Positions 30,881 through 42,600 of a DNA stretch of 64,000 bases are shown one piece after another (positions within the stretch are counted from its first letter, which is position 1; every line of letters begins with the position of its first letter). This stretch comes from Sebastes aleutianus (taxonomy: Eukaryota; Chordata; Actinopteri; Perciformes; Sebastidae). The position numbers and the translations under genes were made by a program. The notes under the pieces were generated by a model that searched no databases, was not told the origin of the DNA, and was given only the letters and a program-made list of their open reading frames with translations. Location: NCBI GenBank assembly GCA_916700875.1, contig CAKAKS010000062.1:5744873-5808872 (forward strand). The letters run 5' to 3'.

Positions 30881-33730
30881 CTCTCCTGTAGTCTCTTCAC
30901 CACCCAGACAGCCGTGTGGGTGTCATTTAATCTCCGTCTTGTCCCGGTCTGTTCCTGCAGACTTCCTGCCCACTCGCTCTCTCTCCCTCTCTCTCTCCTT
31001 TCAGCCCCTCACTGATCATTAACCTCCCTCCTTGTTGCACGCCCACGCCGCTCGTCCTGATTTCGTACTGGCGGCGGGACGGCGGTGCGTCTGCTGTCAA
31101 GCCCTTCACAGAGGCTCTGGAAGGGAGAAATGGATGAGAGGTTCATTGGATAATGGGGGAGGGATAATCGGTAACGAGAAGGTGTGCAAACTGTGAAACA
31201 GATACTCCATGAGCAAATATTTGATATAGACATGAAGAGATTAAGATAAGATTACATTGTATTTATCCTGAGGGTAAGTGCTGTGCTGCAGTTGCGATGT
31301 AAAGTGGGAAAAGTGCAAATATGAAGAGTCCAAATATGAAATATAATATATACAATGCCAAAGTCAAGAGAGCAACTGTTGCTGGCTGCTGCTCGTACGG
31401 CGCTAAAACCGTAATTCTGGAATTGTGGAAAGATTTGCCCTAAAAAGGGTAAGAGTTTTTTATGTCCTAATACTGGAACAATTCAAGGACAACAGATAAA
31501 ATGCTTCCAAAGAATACAACTAATCACAAACCCTAAGTCTTCATCATGTACACTGTTGGGGGTCATTGTTCTACTCACACACACACATTCAAAGAAAGAG
31601 CATTGTGCTGTCGTCAAGGCTATCCCTGCTTCCTGTCCATGCCGGACCGGCAGGGTTTGGCCGACCAGAAGGCCTCCTGTCTGCCTTAACCTCATTTCTA
31701 TAACAGATCAGCTCATTCATTCAATTAGCAAACACACAGACGTGCACGCGCACATGCACATCCAGCCATCAGAAATCTATGGCCTCCCAATCCAATTGTT
31801 GAAAAGTAAACTGATTCCCAAAAGTCTCCGTGATCGGTTCTCTGTGGTCGATAGCAACCTTTTGATCCATTAAAAGATTTCCGGCGTCCTGTAAGGAAAA
31901 CGTGCAGAGAGGAGATATATAGTCTAATCAATAATCTTTAAAAGTGATGATCAGTGTTAGTGAACTGGGGCCGGAAGGAGCACAAACAGAAAGGCGTCTT
32001 TAAACCGAGAGGAAAGACGAAGCTCCGGTCCGTCATTGCTGGGTATTACAGTGGAGGTCAGCGAGTCAGTCAATCAGCCTCACTGACGGATTTAAATGTC
32101 AGAGCCGAGCAGCTGGCACTCAGCGCGGTATTACACTCACTGTAGCAACAAGATGTTCACAGCGGATTTACAGTCCAGGTTAATAAATCATCAGTGTTGG
32201 TTTGAACACGCTTGTATTTCCTGTTTTTAATGCTACCATGTGCCCGGGCTAGAATCTCCAAAACACACTGACTTGATTACAACTGTGGTCACTAAACACA
32301 CCCTTGCGGTTCTCCTTTCACATTGTTGATCTTGTATTTGAAGTGGGGTTTAGTTAGGCCTGGCTGAGATCCAAGTGTGAAACCAAATGTGTGCGCTCAG
32401 AGTATAATGAAAATGTCCTTCAAAAAGAATAATTCCAGTTTATTACAACTTGGGTTTTATTTTTGTAGGTTTGCCCATCGTTTCTATCGGTCACGTTAAC
32501 ATTGTGCTCAGCATTTGCTGAGATCTGTGAAACACAAGTAGTCAGATGATCATACGTCTCAGCCAAACTTTTCGGAAAGAGAAAATGAAGGTGAAATTGT
32601 TACCCAATTGTCTATTATTATTACTTTAATTTTTACCTCCAAATAAAGAGGTTTCAGTAATCAAACTAAATGTTTGCTTGTTTAAACCTTGTAATATTTT
32701 TTTATCATCCATTCATTGAATAACGCTCACAGTTACAAGGTAAAATCTAACACATATGCAGTAGGTTCAATAGTTCTGCCAATTAAATACACCAGGTGCA
32801 GTGTTTCTACAGATCCAGATCCTTTCTTTCCAGACTAGATCCCTCAGACCAGAAATCCTTCTTTGGGCCCTCTCAGTGCCAGTATAGTCCCAGTAAAGAC
32901 CCCAGATCTTATAAATTCAGAAAGGTTTATCTATAATCCACACTCAATATACATTTTCATGTGTAGTGCTAGAGAACATATTGTTTCCTACCCACATCCC
33001 AGCAATTACTTTGGCCAGACTTTTGAAGATGACATCAAAGTAATCCAATATATAAATGATTGAGGTGGTAACACTTCCCTTTGGCACAAACTGGACTTCA
33101 TTATCTGATGAAGATGACGAATTCATAAATGACCATAAAGCATAATTAATACACTAAATAAGGAAATATTTCATGTTTTATATGCTATATGAGCTATACA
33201 TTAAGAAAAAGGTTGTTCACAGACGAAGAAATGCACAGTAAGTTATCCTACAGAGTGGTGTTAGCTACTTATGTTTGGGTCCATTAGAACCCCAGAGAGG
33301 TAAACCCCCCCTTCCTGTTAGAGCTCTTATGAACACACTGTTATAAAAGTCCAATAACATAAATCCTGTTGGGTTTCGGGAGGAGTAGTGCTGTGTGAAA
33401 TCTACTGTCAACACCAATCACATTTATGAACATCCACTGTAGCCTATATTTAACCACAGCTTGGGTCTCTGAGAGCCCAAACAGAAGTAATGTGACATTT
33501 ACTGAAGGGTTGTAAATACATCTCTTCAATGAGGATAAGTCCCAATGCAGCACGCTGATGAAACAATGTTAGGTAGCCTATATTTTTAAGCTGTTAAAGA
33601 GGACCTTCGGGACCCTGAACACAACATGAGGGTTAACTGACACAAACAGATTCACTCTATAGTAATGTGTGTAATGTTTGGTGGATACGCTTTATGACCT
33701 GTAGCAGCAGTAGTAGTAGGCTTTATTGAT
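30881..33730. other. intergenic upstream of hoxb1a
   Basis: No gene is supported. 31225-31370 (AGATTAAGATAAGATTACAT and AGTGCAAATATGAAGAGTCC) resembles a non-LTR retrotransposon 3' end fragment similar to that at 36733. The rest is unique-looking. Confidence 0.45.
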
Positions 33731-34575
33731 ACAATAGTTACTATTAGAACCATGTAGCAGTGTGTTACAGAAGTTACTATTAGAACCATGCAGCAGCAGT
33801 GTGTTACAGTAGTTACTATGAGAACCATGTAGCAGCAGTGTGTTACAGTTATTATTAGAACCATGTAGCAGCAGTGTGTTACAATAGTTACTAGTAGAAC
33901 CATGTAGCAGCAGTGTGTTACAGTAGTTACTATTAGAACCATGTAACAGCAGTGTGTTACAGTAGTTAGTAGAACCATGTAGCAGCAGTGTGTTACAGTA
34001 GTTACTATTAGAACCATGTAGCAGCAGTGTGTTACAGTTACTATTAGAACCATGTAGCAGCAGTGTGTTACAGTAGTTACTATTAGAACCATGTAACAGC
34101 AGTGTGTTACAGTAGTTACTAGTAGAACCATGTAGCAGCAGTGTGTTAGTTACTATTAGAACCATGTAGCAGCAGTGTGTTACAATAGTTACTATTAGAA
34201 CCATGTAACAGCAGTGTGTTACAATAGTTACTATTAGAACCATGTAGCAGCAGTGTGTTACAATAGTTACTAGTAGAACCATGTAGCAGCAGTGTGTTAG
34301 TTACTATTAGAACCATGTAGCAGCAGTGTGTTACAGTAGTTACTATTAGAACCATGTAGCAGCAGTGTGTTACAGTAGTTACTATTAGAACCATGTAACA
34401 GCAGTGTGTTACAAAAGTTACTATTAGACCCATGTAGCAGCAGTGTGTTACAGTAGTTGTAGTAGTAGTACTATTAGACCCATGTAGCAGCAGTGTGTTA
34501 CAGTAGTTACTATTAGACCCATGTAGCAGCAGTGTGTTACAGTAGTTGTAGTAGTAGTACTATTAGACCCATGTG
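33731..34575. repeat. 39-bp minisatellite, about 22 units
   Basis: The unit is about 39 bp and contains CCATGTAGCAGCAGTGTGTT then ACAGTAGTTACTATTAGAA. I count about 22 units, with shorter 33- and 36-bp variants and recurring point variants (TAGCAG/TAACAG, ATTAGAACC/AGTAGAACC, and AGACCC in the last four). Because 39 is a multiple of three, the - strand stays open with a 13-residue repeat. Some variants shift frame, so I do not call this coding. Confidence 0.95.
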
Positions 34576-34676
34576 CAGTGCAGGTTGTTTCAGTGTTAGT
34601 ATTTGGCAGAGAGGAGGTCTGGAGGCAGCAGGCCGGCTCACAGCTCCTCTTTTCTTCTCTGCCTCTCTCTTTGCTC

Positions 34677-34762
34677 TGACAGATCCGTGCTGATATCAGA
34701 TTGATGGGCCGGTTTGATTGAAGTCTCTTTGTCGTGCTAATGTCACGGCGAGTGATGGATGA
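34677..34762 (+). promoter_or_regulatory. hoxb1a: hoxb1a r4 autoregulatory enhancer: PREP/MEIS, R1, R2, SOX/OCT, R3
   Basis: In 86 bp the order is TGACAG (PREP/MEIS, 34677-34682), AGATTGATGG (PBX-HOX, 34698-34707), TGATTGAAGT (PBX-HOX, 34715-34724), CTTTGTC (SOX, 34727-34733), GTGCTAAT (OCT-like, 34734-34741) and TGATGGATGA (PBX-HOX, 34753-34762). This matches the known architecture of the mouse Hoxb1 autoregulatory element, which has three PBX-HOX repeats (R1-R3) and a SOX/OCT site between R2 and R3. Hoxb1 protein with PBX and PREP uses it to maintain its own expression in rhombomere 4. The last site is about 880 bp upstream of the start codon. Confidence 0.88.
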
Positions 34763-34834
34763 GGCGCGTGCGTCAATGCAAGCGCGCGCGCAAAAAAACT
34801 CCACTCCTAAACCGAAAGGTGCCCCTCCCCTCCC

Positions 34835-34836
<2 letters not shown>

Positions 34837-34879
<43 letters not shown>
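34837..34879. repeat. (AC)n microsatellite in hoxb1a upstream region
   Basis: About 21 AC units between the autoregulatory enhancer and the coding start. Confidence 0.95.
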
Positions 34880-34881
<2 letters not shown>

Positions 34882-35640
34882 GGTTCCCCCGGTCCTGTGA
34901 CCGGCTGACAAACTTCTGTCCCTTCGGTCACCATAGGCGACGTGTGACGAGGAGCCACGTGACGCGCAGCAGAGGTAAGAAAAGAAGTGACACGGAAAAG
35001 AGAGAGAGAGAGGGGAGAGAAAGAGAATCACGGAAAAAGAGGTGGAAAGCAGAGAAATAGAGAGAAAAAGAAGAGAATGGAGGACGGAGTGTGACCTGTG
35101 TGGAGGTGAAGAGGTGACTCGGCTCTTCTCGGTCTTCTCGCGGGGTTTTGCGCTGTCACCAGTGAGCTTTTGGACAACACAGGTCGAGTTGAGCTGTTGA
35201 CAGTAAGGCCTTCCGTTTACGCACACACATACACACACACACACACACAGCACAGCAGAGCGCATTATTCATGTGTGTTTCTGGTTTGGGGACGTGCAGA
35301 TCACCACTTTCTTTCCTCCACATTGGAAGTTCCTGCTGGTTTTATTTCATCATATTTTTGTTGAACCTTTCACATTTCACGCATTTTTTTTTTTTCTCCA
35401 AATATTTTCTTTTCTTTTGGAGTTTTTTTTTTTTTCTTGAGATTTATGTTCGTTCAGCAGAGGGATTTCAAACCATCCAATTTACTCTTGGAAGAAAAAA
35501 CAAGTTTTTAATGGAACTTTTCGATTTTTGATGTTTATTCTAACTCATTGGAGTCAACATCATCTGTGGGCTCTTTTTGTTTCCTGCTGATCATTCCACA
35601 CTCCGTTCATTCAGCCCCACCGCCGTGCCTACTGGTCTGA
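34880..35640 (+). promoter_or_regulatory. hoxb1a: hoxb1a proximal promoter and 5'UTR
   Basis: Unique sequence containing a purine-rich AGAGAGAG stretch (34980-35090), an AC run (35220-35250) and T-rich tracts (35385-35440). AGGTGA-AG-AGGTGA (35104-35117) is an imperfect DR2. No convincing TATA box is seen and the start of transcription is unknown. Confidence 0.45.
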
Positions 35641-37683
35641 ATGGACAACATGAACTCGTTTGTGGAATACTCCATTTGTAACAACCGACCGGTGACAGGC
35701 GCTTATTCTGCGCCTAAATCTGGATACCACCCCCAACACCACCACCACCACCACCACCACCATCCTCATCATCTGCACCATCATCCTCTGGATCCTCAGC
35801 ATCAGGGCTTCCCGGTGACCTCCGGCTCCTTCCATCCTGGGCCCACAACCGGCTCTCCAGCTCCCGTTACCGGGGCGAGAAGTGACAGCAGCAGCACCGG
35901 TGGAGCGAGTTACACCGGGGAAACGGTGCGGCTGTACGGGGCCTCTGGAGGTACCGGAGGGGCCACCCAGCATCCACAGCAGCATCCTCCTCCTCATCAT
36001 CATCCTCATGAGCAACAACAGCATCAGCACAACGGCTACCATCATCACCAACTTCACCAAACCCAAAGCTTACAAAGCGGAACACTGTCTCCTTATAATA
36101 CCGGGAATAGCGGCGGCAGCACCGGGGCCTACGCGGGTCAGGCGTGCGCCACAAACTCGGATTATGGCCCTCCCAACACCATTCACCCGCAGTATTTCAT
36201 GGAGGAGTCTGTGGCCTCCACCTACTATCATCAATCAAGCTTCCCCAGCTCGGCCCCCACCGTCGGGCCCAGCTACGGGGCCCTGGCCGGGGCCTACTGC
36301 GGGCCTCAGGGCGCTCTGGCCGGGCAGCAGTACCCGCAGCAGCTCGGCGGGGGTCTGGACGCAGCGGGCTTCTTGGGGCTTCCACCCGGGGGAGGTTACG
36401 GAGAGCTACCGGGAGCTATCTCCCAGGACCGGGAGAGGGGAGAGGAGGAAGGCCAGCAGGCCGGGCAGGGCCAGACCTTCGACTGGATGAAGGTGAAGAG
36501 GAACCCGCCGAAAACAGGTGAGGAAATGGGGGATTTGTTCTGGGTCCAATGGGTCAGATGTTGAGATATTCAATAATGATTTGTGAGGTTTCCACTGGAG
36601 ACACGGGCCAGTGGCCTCTTTTGCATTTATCATAGTGGCTGTCAGGTCATGGGACCTAAAAGAGGCTCGTTTCAAAAATGGTTTATGAACAGTTGAGATG
36701 AGGAGAGAAAGGAAAAAAAAAGTGGTCTATAGTAAGATAAGATAAGATACTCCTTTACTAGTCCCACAGTGGGGAAATTTACAGTGTGCAGCAGCAAAAG
36801 GGATAGTGCAAAAAACAAGAAGCATCGGTAAAAGACAAAAAGCAAGATACAACACGGTGCAAAAAGCAAAACAAAAGTGAAACAAAATATGAACAAAGTC
36901 AGTAATACAATGTGAAAAAGAAATCTTAGGGGAGCGGGCTTTAAAACAGTTGGGCCTTGATTTTAGTAAATCGTAAGAGATTCGCTCCCTCTGAAAATAA
37001 CGAAATTAACATTAGCCTAAAATGTGTTTTTTTTCTACAGGCCTCAGTTTGTAATTCCTCTGTAAACACAGATGTTAGGCTTTTCTAATGTAAATGTTAC
37101 TTTCCGTCTGTTCTTCCCTTCTTTTCACTCAAGTCTCAATTCGTTTCACTGTAAACCAACTAAGAAAAAAATAATACATGTTTGAAATATGGTTGTCCAA
37201 CATGAAGACAGATACACTGTATATAAAAAGGAACTGTTTTATTATGATTATGATAATTGTGATTTAATTTCACAAATCTTTCAACCACATTAAAACATTT
37301 TGTTGACATGGCCCTTTCACTAATAATGACCGCTTTATTTTCATTATCAATAAAAATATACATTTGCTCAAAAATAAATAAATACAATTAATTTTAAAGA
37401 CACCAATTGGGTGTTGATTTTTTTCCATGTGGAAAAATAGAGATTTTCATTGCGTTTAACTTTTTTAATATTGTCTGTTCCACATCGGATACAAAAACGT
37501 TTAATTTTGTCATTGCGACGTAAACTTGACTTGTCACATTTTGTCGTTAAAATAAATAGTAAAATATAAAAACGGTGTTTATGTGTTTTCAGGACTTTAG
37601 GTCATTGTAGTCCTATCTCAGGACAGATAGCAGGTCTGGTCTAGGTCCACTATGGTCCCCCGACGTCTGATACGGTTCTTTCT

Positions 37684-37742
<59 letters not shown>

Positions 37743-38697
37743 CTCTCTTAATGGATATACCAGACGGGTTACTTCACCCTAGGAAGTCTGTCCTGCTCTG
37801 TTATCTTTTAACCCCCCACCATCATCCCCCCCCAACCCTGCTTCTCCATCCCTCCATCCGTCTGTTCACGAGCCCTTTCTATAACCCCTCCTTTGTTTTC
37901 TCCTCTTGTCGAACCTGAGATATTAAAACTTATTTTGTTCTAAAATCTGGACTTTTGGTTTGGAGATAACCTCAGCACAGATAATTAAACACATTACGCA
38001 TGATGGTAGTCTGTATTTAAATAGCCCGATTAACACTAAATAAATACATATTTACAAAAATAAATATTAATAAATAAAGACATGAACATCAAGTCACACA
38101 ACAAATAGGATACGAAAAAAAGAAAAGGGTCTTTAGGCCTAATGAACGTGAAGTGCATGCCGGGTACAATAACAGCTTCCAAACAAGGACATATTCAATA
38201 TATACAGGTGATACTTTGTGTTCTTTATATTATCATTCATACATAACATGTATTAATAATATCAATAAAAAAAGTTTCCTAATAACCGCCTCTCTCTCTC
38301 TCCTCTCTCCTCCTCTCCAGTCAAAGTGTCCGACTTCGGCCTCGCGGGCCCGCACAACAACGCCATGCGCACCAACTTCAGCACGAGGCAGCTCACGGAG
38401 CTCGAGAAGGAGTTCCACTTCAGCAAGTACCTGACGCGGGCGCGGCGGGTGGAGATCGCCGCCACGCTCGAGCTCAACGAGACGCAGGTGAAGATCTGGT
38501 TCCAGAACCGGCGCATGAAGCAGAAGAAGCGCGAGCGGGAGGGCGCCTCCGCTACGGCTCGCCCTTCCTCCTCTTCTTCCTCCTCCTCCTCCGGTACCGA
38601 CGGTACCGACGGGGGCTTCAGCAAAGACCTGATGGAGGACACCGATCACTCCTCCGCCTCCACATCTCCGGGCGCGTCCCCGAGCTCGGAGACGTAG
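35641..38697 (+). CDS. hoxb1a: Hoxb1a homeobox transcription factor (2 exons: 35641-36517, 38321-38697)
   Basis: Labial-group Hox factor; the family specifies rhombomere 4 and facial motor neuron identity, binding DNA as a heterodimer with PBX. The joined product is 417 aa. The N-terminus MDNMNSFVEYSICN is HoxB1-type; initiation at the second Met (residue 4) is possible. The labial-type PBX-binding motif TFDWMKVKRNPPK is at residues 279-291. The homeodomain spans about 305-364 and contains TNFSTRQLTELEKEFHFSKY and helix 3 with W352, Q354 and N355. The C-terminus ends with a Ser-rich SPGASPSSET. The donor CAG/GTGAGG at 36517 and acceptor CTCTCCAG at 38320 are in phase through a split Val codon (293). 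It is longer than human HOXB1 (301 aa) owing to His-rich tracts: nine His at 33-41, more at 43-48 and around 119-136. hoxb1b is the alternative, less likely given hoxb2a upstream. Confidence 0.94.
36733..36880 (-). mobile_element. non-LTR retrotransposon 3'-end-like fragment
   Basis: GATAAGATAAGATA followed by CTAGTCCCACAGTGGGGAAA and GTGTGCAGCAGCAAAAGGGA resembles fish LINE 3' ends, in which a short tandem repeat tail adjoins this segment. That reading gives a - orientation. No coding part is present. A related fragment may lie near 31225-31370. Confidence 0.5.
37684..37739. repeat. (CT)n microsatellite
   Basis: Nearly pure CT run within the hoxb1a intron. Confidence 0.95.
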
Positions 38698-39292
38698 TCA
38701 GCGCGCGAGCGACGTGACTGGTTCTGTAGAACTGGCTCAGGAAACAGCTGATGCACTAGTCAGCCTCATCTACTTCTGCTTTGGTTACTGACTGCCTACA
38801 TGTCCCAGAATTCCCTTTGAAACCCACCCAGCACCTGGACTTTTGCATTCAAGGAGTTTTACATGTAGATGGAGATCCAGAAAAAACTGTTCTGTTCTGG
38901 TTTATTTGCTGCTTGGTTAGTTTTTTTATAGTGGAAAAAAAATGATTCCTTCAAATCAATGAACTCCAGTGACTTATTACGACGTCAAAAAGCACTACAG
39001 CTGGATACACAGTTTGCCCATAGTTGATATTTTAACTACAAGAGCTGCACTGATGTAATGTCTAACAAAGGGGATCTACTTTATACTGTGAGGCATTTGG
39101 ACGATGACTGGCGATGCAAAATGCCTCAACTGGAGTAGAAAGTTGTAGAAATAACAATAATGGAAAAAAAACTCAGATACACCACCCACCGCTTATCTGG
39201 GACATTGTCCAGTCAAACTCTGCAGGTTCTTCCAAACCAAACCAAAACCACCACATTGTTGCGTGGAACCAGTGGTAGTGGTCGTTAATAAA
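38698..39292 (+). other. hoxb1a: hoxb1a 3'UTR (probable)
   Basis: Unique sequence from the TAG stop to an AATAAA signal at 39287-39292. No earlier canonical signal was noticed. The true end could be different, because a repeat-like stretch with recurring GTGGGTATAC motifs begins at about 39290. Confidence 0.45.
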
Positions 39293-39430
39293 GTGGGTGT
39301 ACTAGGTAGAGAGGGTAGGTTACCAAGGACAAAGTGGGTATACGCTCCTATATATTCCAGTGGCTTTTTGGCTGATAGATGGGTATATTGCCAGAAAAAG
39401 AGGTGGGTATACTCCATGTACCCGCATATT
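39290..39430 (+). repeat. irregular repeats of GTGGGTATAC-type motif
   Basis: AAGTGGGTGTACT, AAGTGGGTATACG, GATGGGTATATTG and AGGTGGGTATACT recur at about 40-50 bp spacing over 140 bp. This is a degenerate tandem or remnant element. Confidence 0.55.
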
Positions 39431-39764
39431 CCCTCCACCACATTTGGCCCGAACAAGTCTGGAGGGTCATAATTAAAGGGATACGGAAGAAAAAAAACAA
39501 ATTACACAAAATTATTTTTTTCATTGATTCTCAGCTTCCTTTACTAAAGTACTGATGTTTTTCCTCTCCAGGCCTCTAAAAACCTTTAACAAGAAACAAA
39601 CTGATAAGGTAAACTGACTCACTGGTCAAACTGATCACAATTCATGTCCTCGGTAAGGTCATAACCTTTGCTGTGGTTAAAGGTGCTAAATTCCAAAATT
39701 CTGAGCATTAATATAGCAGCAAACAACTATTTGCTGTTTAAAGATAAAGGCTAGCAACACATTC

Positions 39765-40250
39765 ACATTTCGTCAAATACCGCCACTTGGTCAGTGCCCC
39801 TCGACATCAGAGACCGACGCACGGGGTTCCCCTCTAGCGTTACTTTTAGGCGGACCGGGGACGGCGTGTCAATATACGGTCGTTACATGTATAGTGTCTT
39901 TTCAAAATGAACTTATGTTTCCACAGGAAGTTAGGTTTAGGCAACACAACTACTTAGGTAGGGTTAAGAAACGGTCGTGGTTGACATTAACTTCACTGAC
40001 TAGCGACTCATATGACTACCGGGACTAACGAGTCACGTGACTAACGACTGACATGACAAAATAAGTTACTTTTAGTTCCACACGGGACATGAACAGCGGT
40101 CTTCTGGTTGAAAGTCTTGTGTTTGTTTGACCCGCCCACCTCCGCTCCCTCCCTCCCGCCATGAACGGAGTCTCACGCTATGCTCTAACCGTCTATTAAC
40201 GCCATGGGTGGGTTTACATTGGAGTAAGTTGAAAGCCCGGTTCGTCACAT
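39765..40250 (+). repeat. tRNA-like MITE family, variant copy 6
   Basis: A left segment (CGTCAAATACCGCCACTTGG and GACCGACGCACGGGGTTCCC) is followed by the family landmarks GTTAGGTTTAGGCAACACAA, GGGACATGAACAGCGGTCTT and GGTTGAAAGTCTTGTG, then TGGGTTTACATTGGAG and GCCCGGTTCGTCACATAC. The left segment also occurs inverted at 60560-60690, so it is a subfamily with a different 5' module. Confidence 0.65.
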
Positions 40251-42600
40251 ACTGTTGCTAAAGGGTGTCTGCCTGGTAGCACTAGTGCCATTGTTTGCAC
40301 TGTTTGTGCTGTTAGCACCATAAGCTGCTAGCCGTCGCCATGTTGAGAGCCCCGTGGAGGCAATCCCTCCATCACAGATATGCTCTGAATTTTAAATTCT
40401 GCACCTTTAACTTTGCGGTAAACTTTGCTTTTAAGGGGACGAAAGACAAAAAGGTTGGTAACCACTAACTTACTGGACCTGTGGTGCACTGACTTCCTGA
40501 CAGCATGATGGATCACATCTCTTAGCTCTGGGATAATCAAAAACCCATGCCACTTTTAGAGTCAAAGTCTTCAGGGACCATGTTCTCAAACTAGTCTTCT
40601 TTTACTGATGAAGAAGCTGGTTGTAGTGCTGAAATATTTGCTGAATATATTGTTGGACAAAAACTTTTTGAGAGTCCTGAATTTTAGACGGACACACACA
40701 TTATTTTTGAGATTGTCTCCTTAATTGGGGAGCTACTAATAACCATAAGACAATAGATGGACACTGTGTCTGGTGTACAGGATGATGATGATGATGATGA
40801 TGATGGGATGCACTTTGCCATCTTTATGCGATGTCTGATTTACAGGGTTTCACTGGTATTGGGTTATTTAAGGTGGATCATTTCTGCTGATTAAAAAGGA
40901 AATGCTGTACATTTTTTTTTTTTTTTTGCCACAGTTTTTGTAAAAACAAAGCCCATGATTTAGATTTAGATCATTATGGGACATTTTAACTCCACTGAAA
41001 GCCTTCATGATCGATGTCAGTGGAAAGGAACTCGGGGATACACTAATGTGTTGACATGACAATTCAACATTCAACAAAACCTTTCATTAATTCTGTAAAA
41101 TATGACAAGCTGTGGTCCATCCTTAAACCCACGTACCAGTCTGAGCCCAGCCTAACTAAAATGAGCCTTATGATCAGGAATACAGGGAGCCTCTGATGGC
41201 AAAACACACACTTATGTCTTATGTAGCTATTTTTGTTCCACTTTTAAAAACCTTTAATACTGTTTTATTTGTGAATGTTGTAAAGTGTTGTTCTGTGTCT
41301 CACCCCATGCAGCTGTGGCCTTTGCACTATGTGACTACAGGGTACATTTTCAGACTTGAATACATTAAGCTGGAAAAAAAAAAAGGATTGTGTCTTGAAC
41401 ATGTTAGTTAGACTCAGGGGCTGAAAACGCTGAGCCTGTTAGAACACACGTCTCTTTGCTGAATCGGAAAAATAATATTTTACTGACGCCCTTCCCCCAT
41501 GAGAATAAATTATTGGATGCATTTAATGTTATTGATTATAGATTATGCGAAAAAAGTGTGTATGTGAAGGGGGTGTTTTCCCTGTGGACATCTCCTCTTG
41601 TTGCTGCAGGTACTTAAAACCTGACAAAATGACTGTATGCGAGTAGTTTCACTCCTAAACATTCCCTTTCTATGTGTAATGTTGTCAGGTTAAAGGCCAG
41701 CCTCGACTGTGAACTGGTGTGATGTTTTTTTTTTTTTATATAATGATGTCTGTTGTTTTTAAATGAGAGCAGACTGACTGAGTTTTATTAGTTCTGCTGC
41801 CTTAGAGACGCTACTAATCATGTTCCTGTCTGTCTTTTTCTACTTTAAGCTACCTCAATTAAAGATTCTTTTGTCAATCCACTGCAATTGCCCTCTTGAT
41901 GATGTACTCTTTACACCATATGATACAAATTACAGAGATTTTCTGCCACATTTCTAGCATTTGAAAGCAACATCTCAAATCTTCGGCATTCTCCAGGGGT
42001 AATGTCGAGCCATAGAAATAATGTTGGTGCTCTACAAAGTCCCAACAGCACCTTGTCTTTTTGCAATATCACGGCTCTGTCAGGTTACCAAAAAGCAGAG
42101 CCGTTGAGGGAAGGGTTACAGGGAATGCTTGTCTCCGTGAGAGTTTAGATTACCATTTAGGCAAAGCAGGCAACTGTGTGTCAAATGGTTTATTGGATTC
42201 ATTTAAAATAATGTTTGGGAATAGGCACCATTAAGCAAAAAATGGTATCCCTATCTCCTAGAAAGGACGTTTATATACTTCTAATTTGCGATTTGCAAGT
42301 TTTGAGAGATATGCTGCCAGTATCTTATGCTTTTTTCTATCAACAAAACAAAGAAATCTTGTTAAAAACTTGGCACGTCGCAAAATGTTGATTCTGAACA
42401 GTGAAAACTGACAACACCATTGCTTTATTTCTTCTGGGGAAATATCCAATCTTGCAATATAATATATACCCGTAACAACTGCAGCATCATTAGACTTCTC
42501 ATGGTTATGTTTAGGAACTCACAACACTCAGAGAAACCAAAGTGCTTTTGTTGCCGAAGCCGAACCACAGAGTCCCCACATTTGATTACATTTGGCACTG
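40251..42600. other. intergenic 3' of hoxb1a, no gene seen
   Basis: Contains a GAT trinucleotide run (about 40782-40805) and poly(T) near 40912-40927. No coding signal in any frame. Confidence 0.45.

Larger units (their letters stand above)
36518..38320 (+). other. hoxb1a: hoxb1a intron
   Basis: A 1803-bp intron with a strong donor GTGAGG and a long CT-rich tract before the acceptor (38288-38320). It holds a retrotransposon-end-like fragment (36733-36880) and a CT microsatellite (37684-37739). The CT microsatellite frame (37652-37918) is not coding. Confidence 0.9.

Noticed and set aside
12192..33730. Hox-cluster microRNA (mir-10 type)
   Set aside because: mir-10 lies further 5' in the HoxB cluster, and no matching mature sequence was noticed. 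The hairpins at 16459 and 16703 are repeat-derived.
33652..34433. Long - strand frames with a 13-residue repeat MVLIVTTVTHCCY
   Set aside because: They exist only because the 39-bp minisatellite unit is a multiple of three. Several units are shorter and shift frame, and there is no promoter, splice or homology support.
33690..34575. CRISPR-like array
   Set aside because: Regular units but no unique spacers; a eukaryotic minisatellite.
35629..36490. Other-frame and antisense frames over hoxb1a exon 1 (for example 35882-36490)
   Set aside because: Shadows of the real frame, which alone carries the labial-type hexapeptide and splices in phase to the homeobox.
38233..38649. - strand frames opposite the hoxb1a homeobox exon
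   Set aside because: Antisense shadow of a GC-rich exon.
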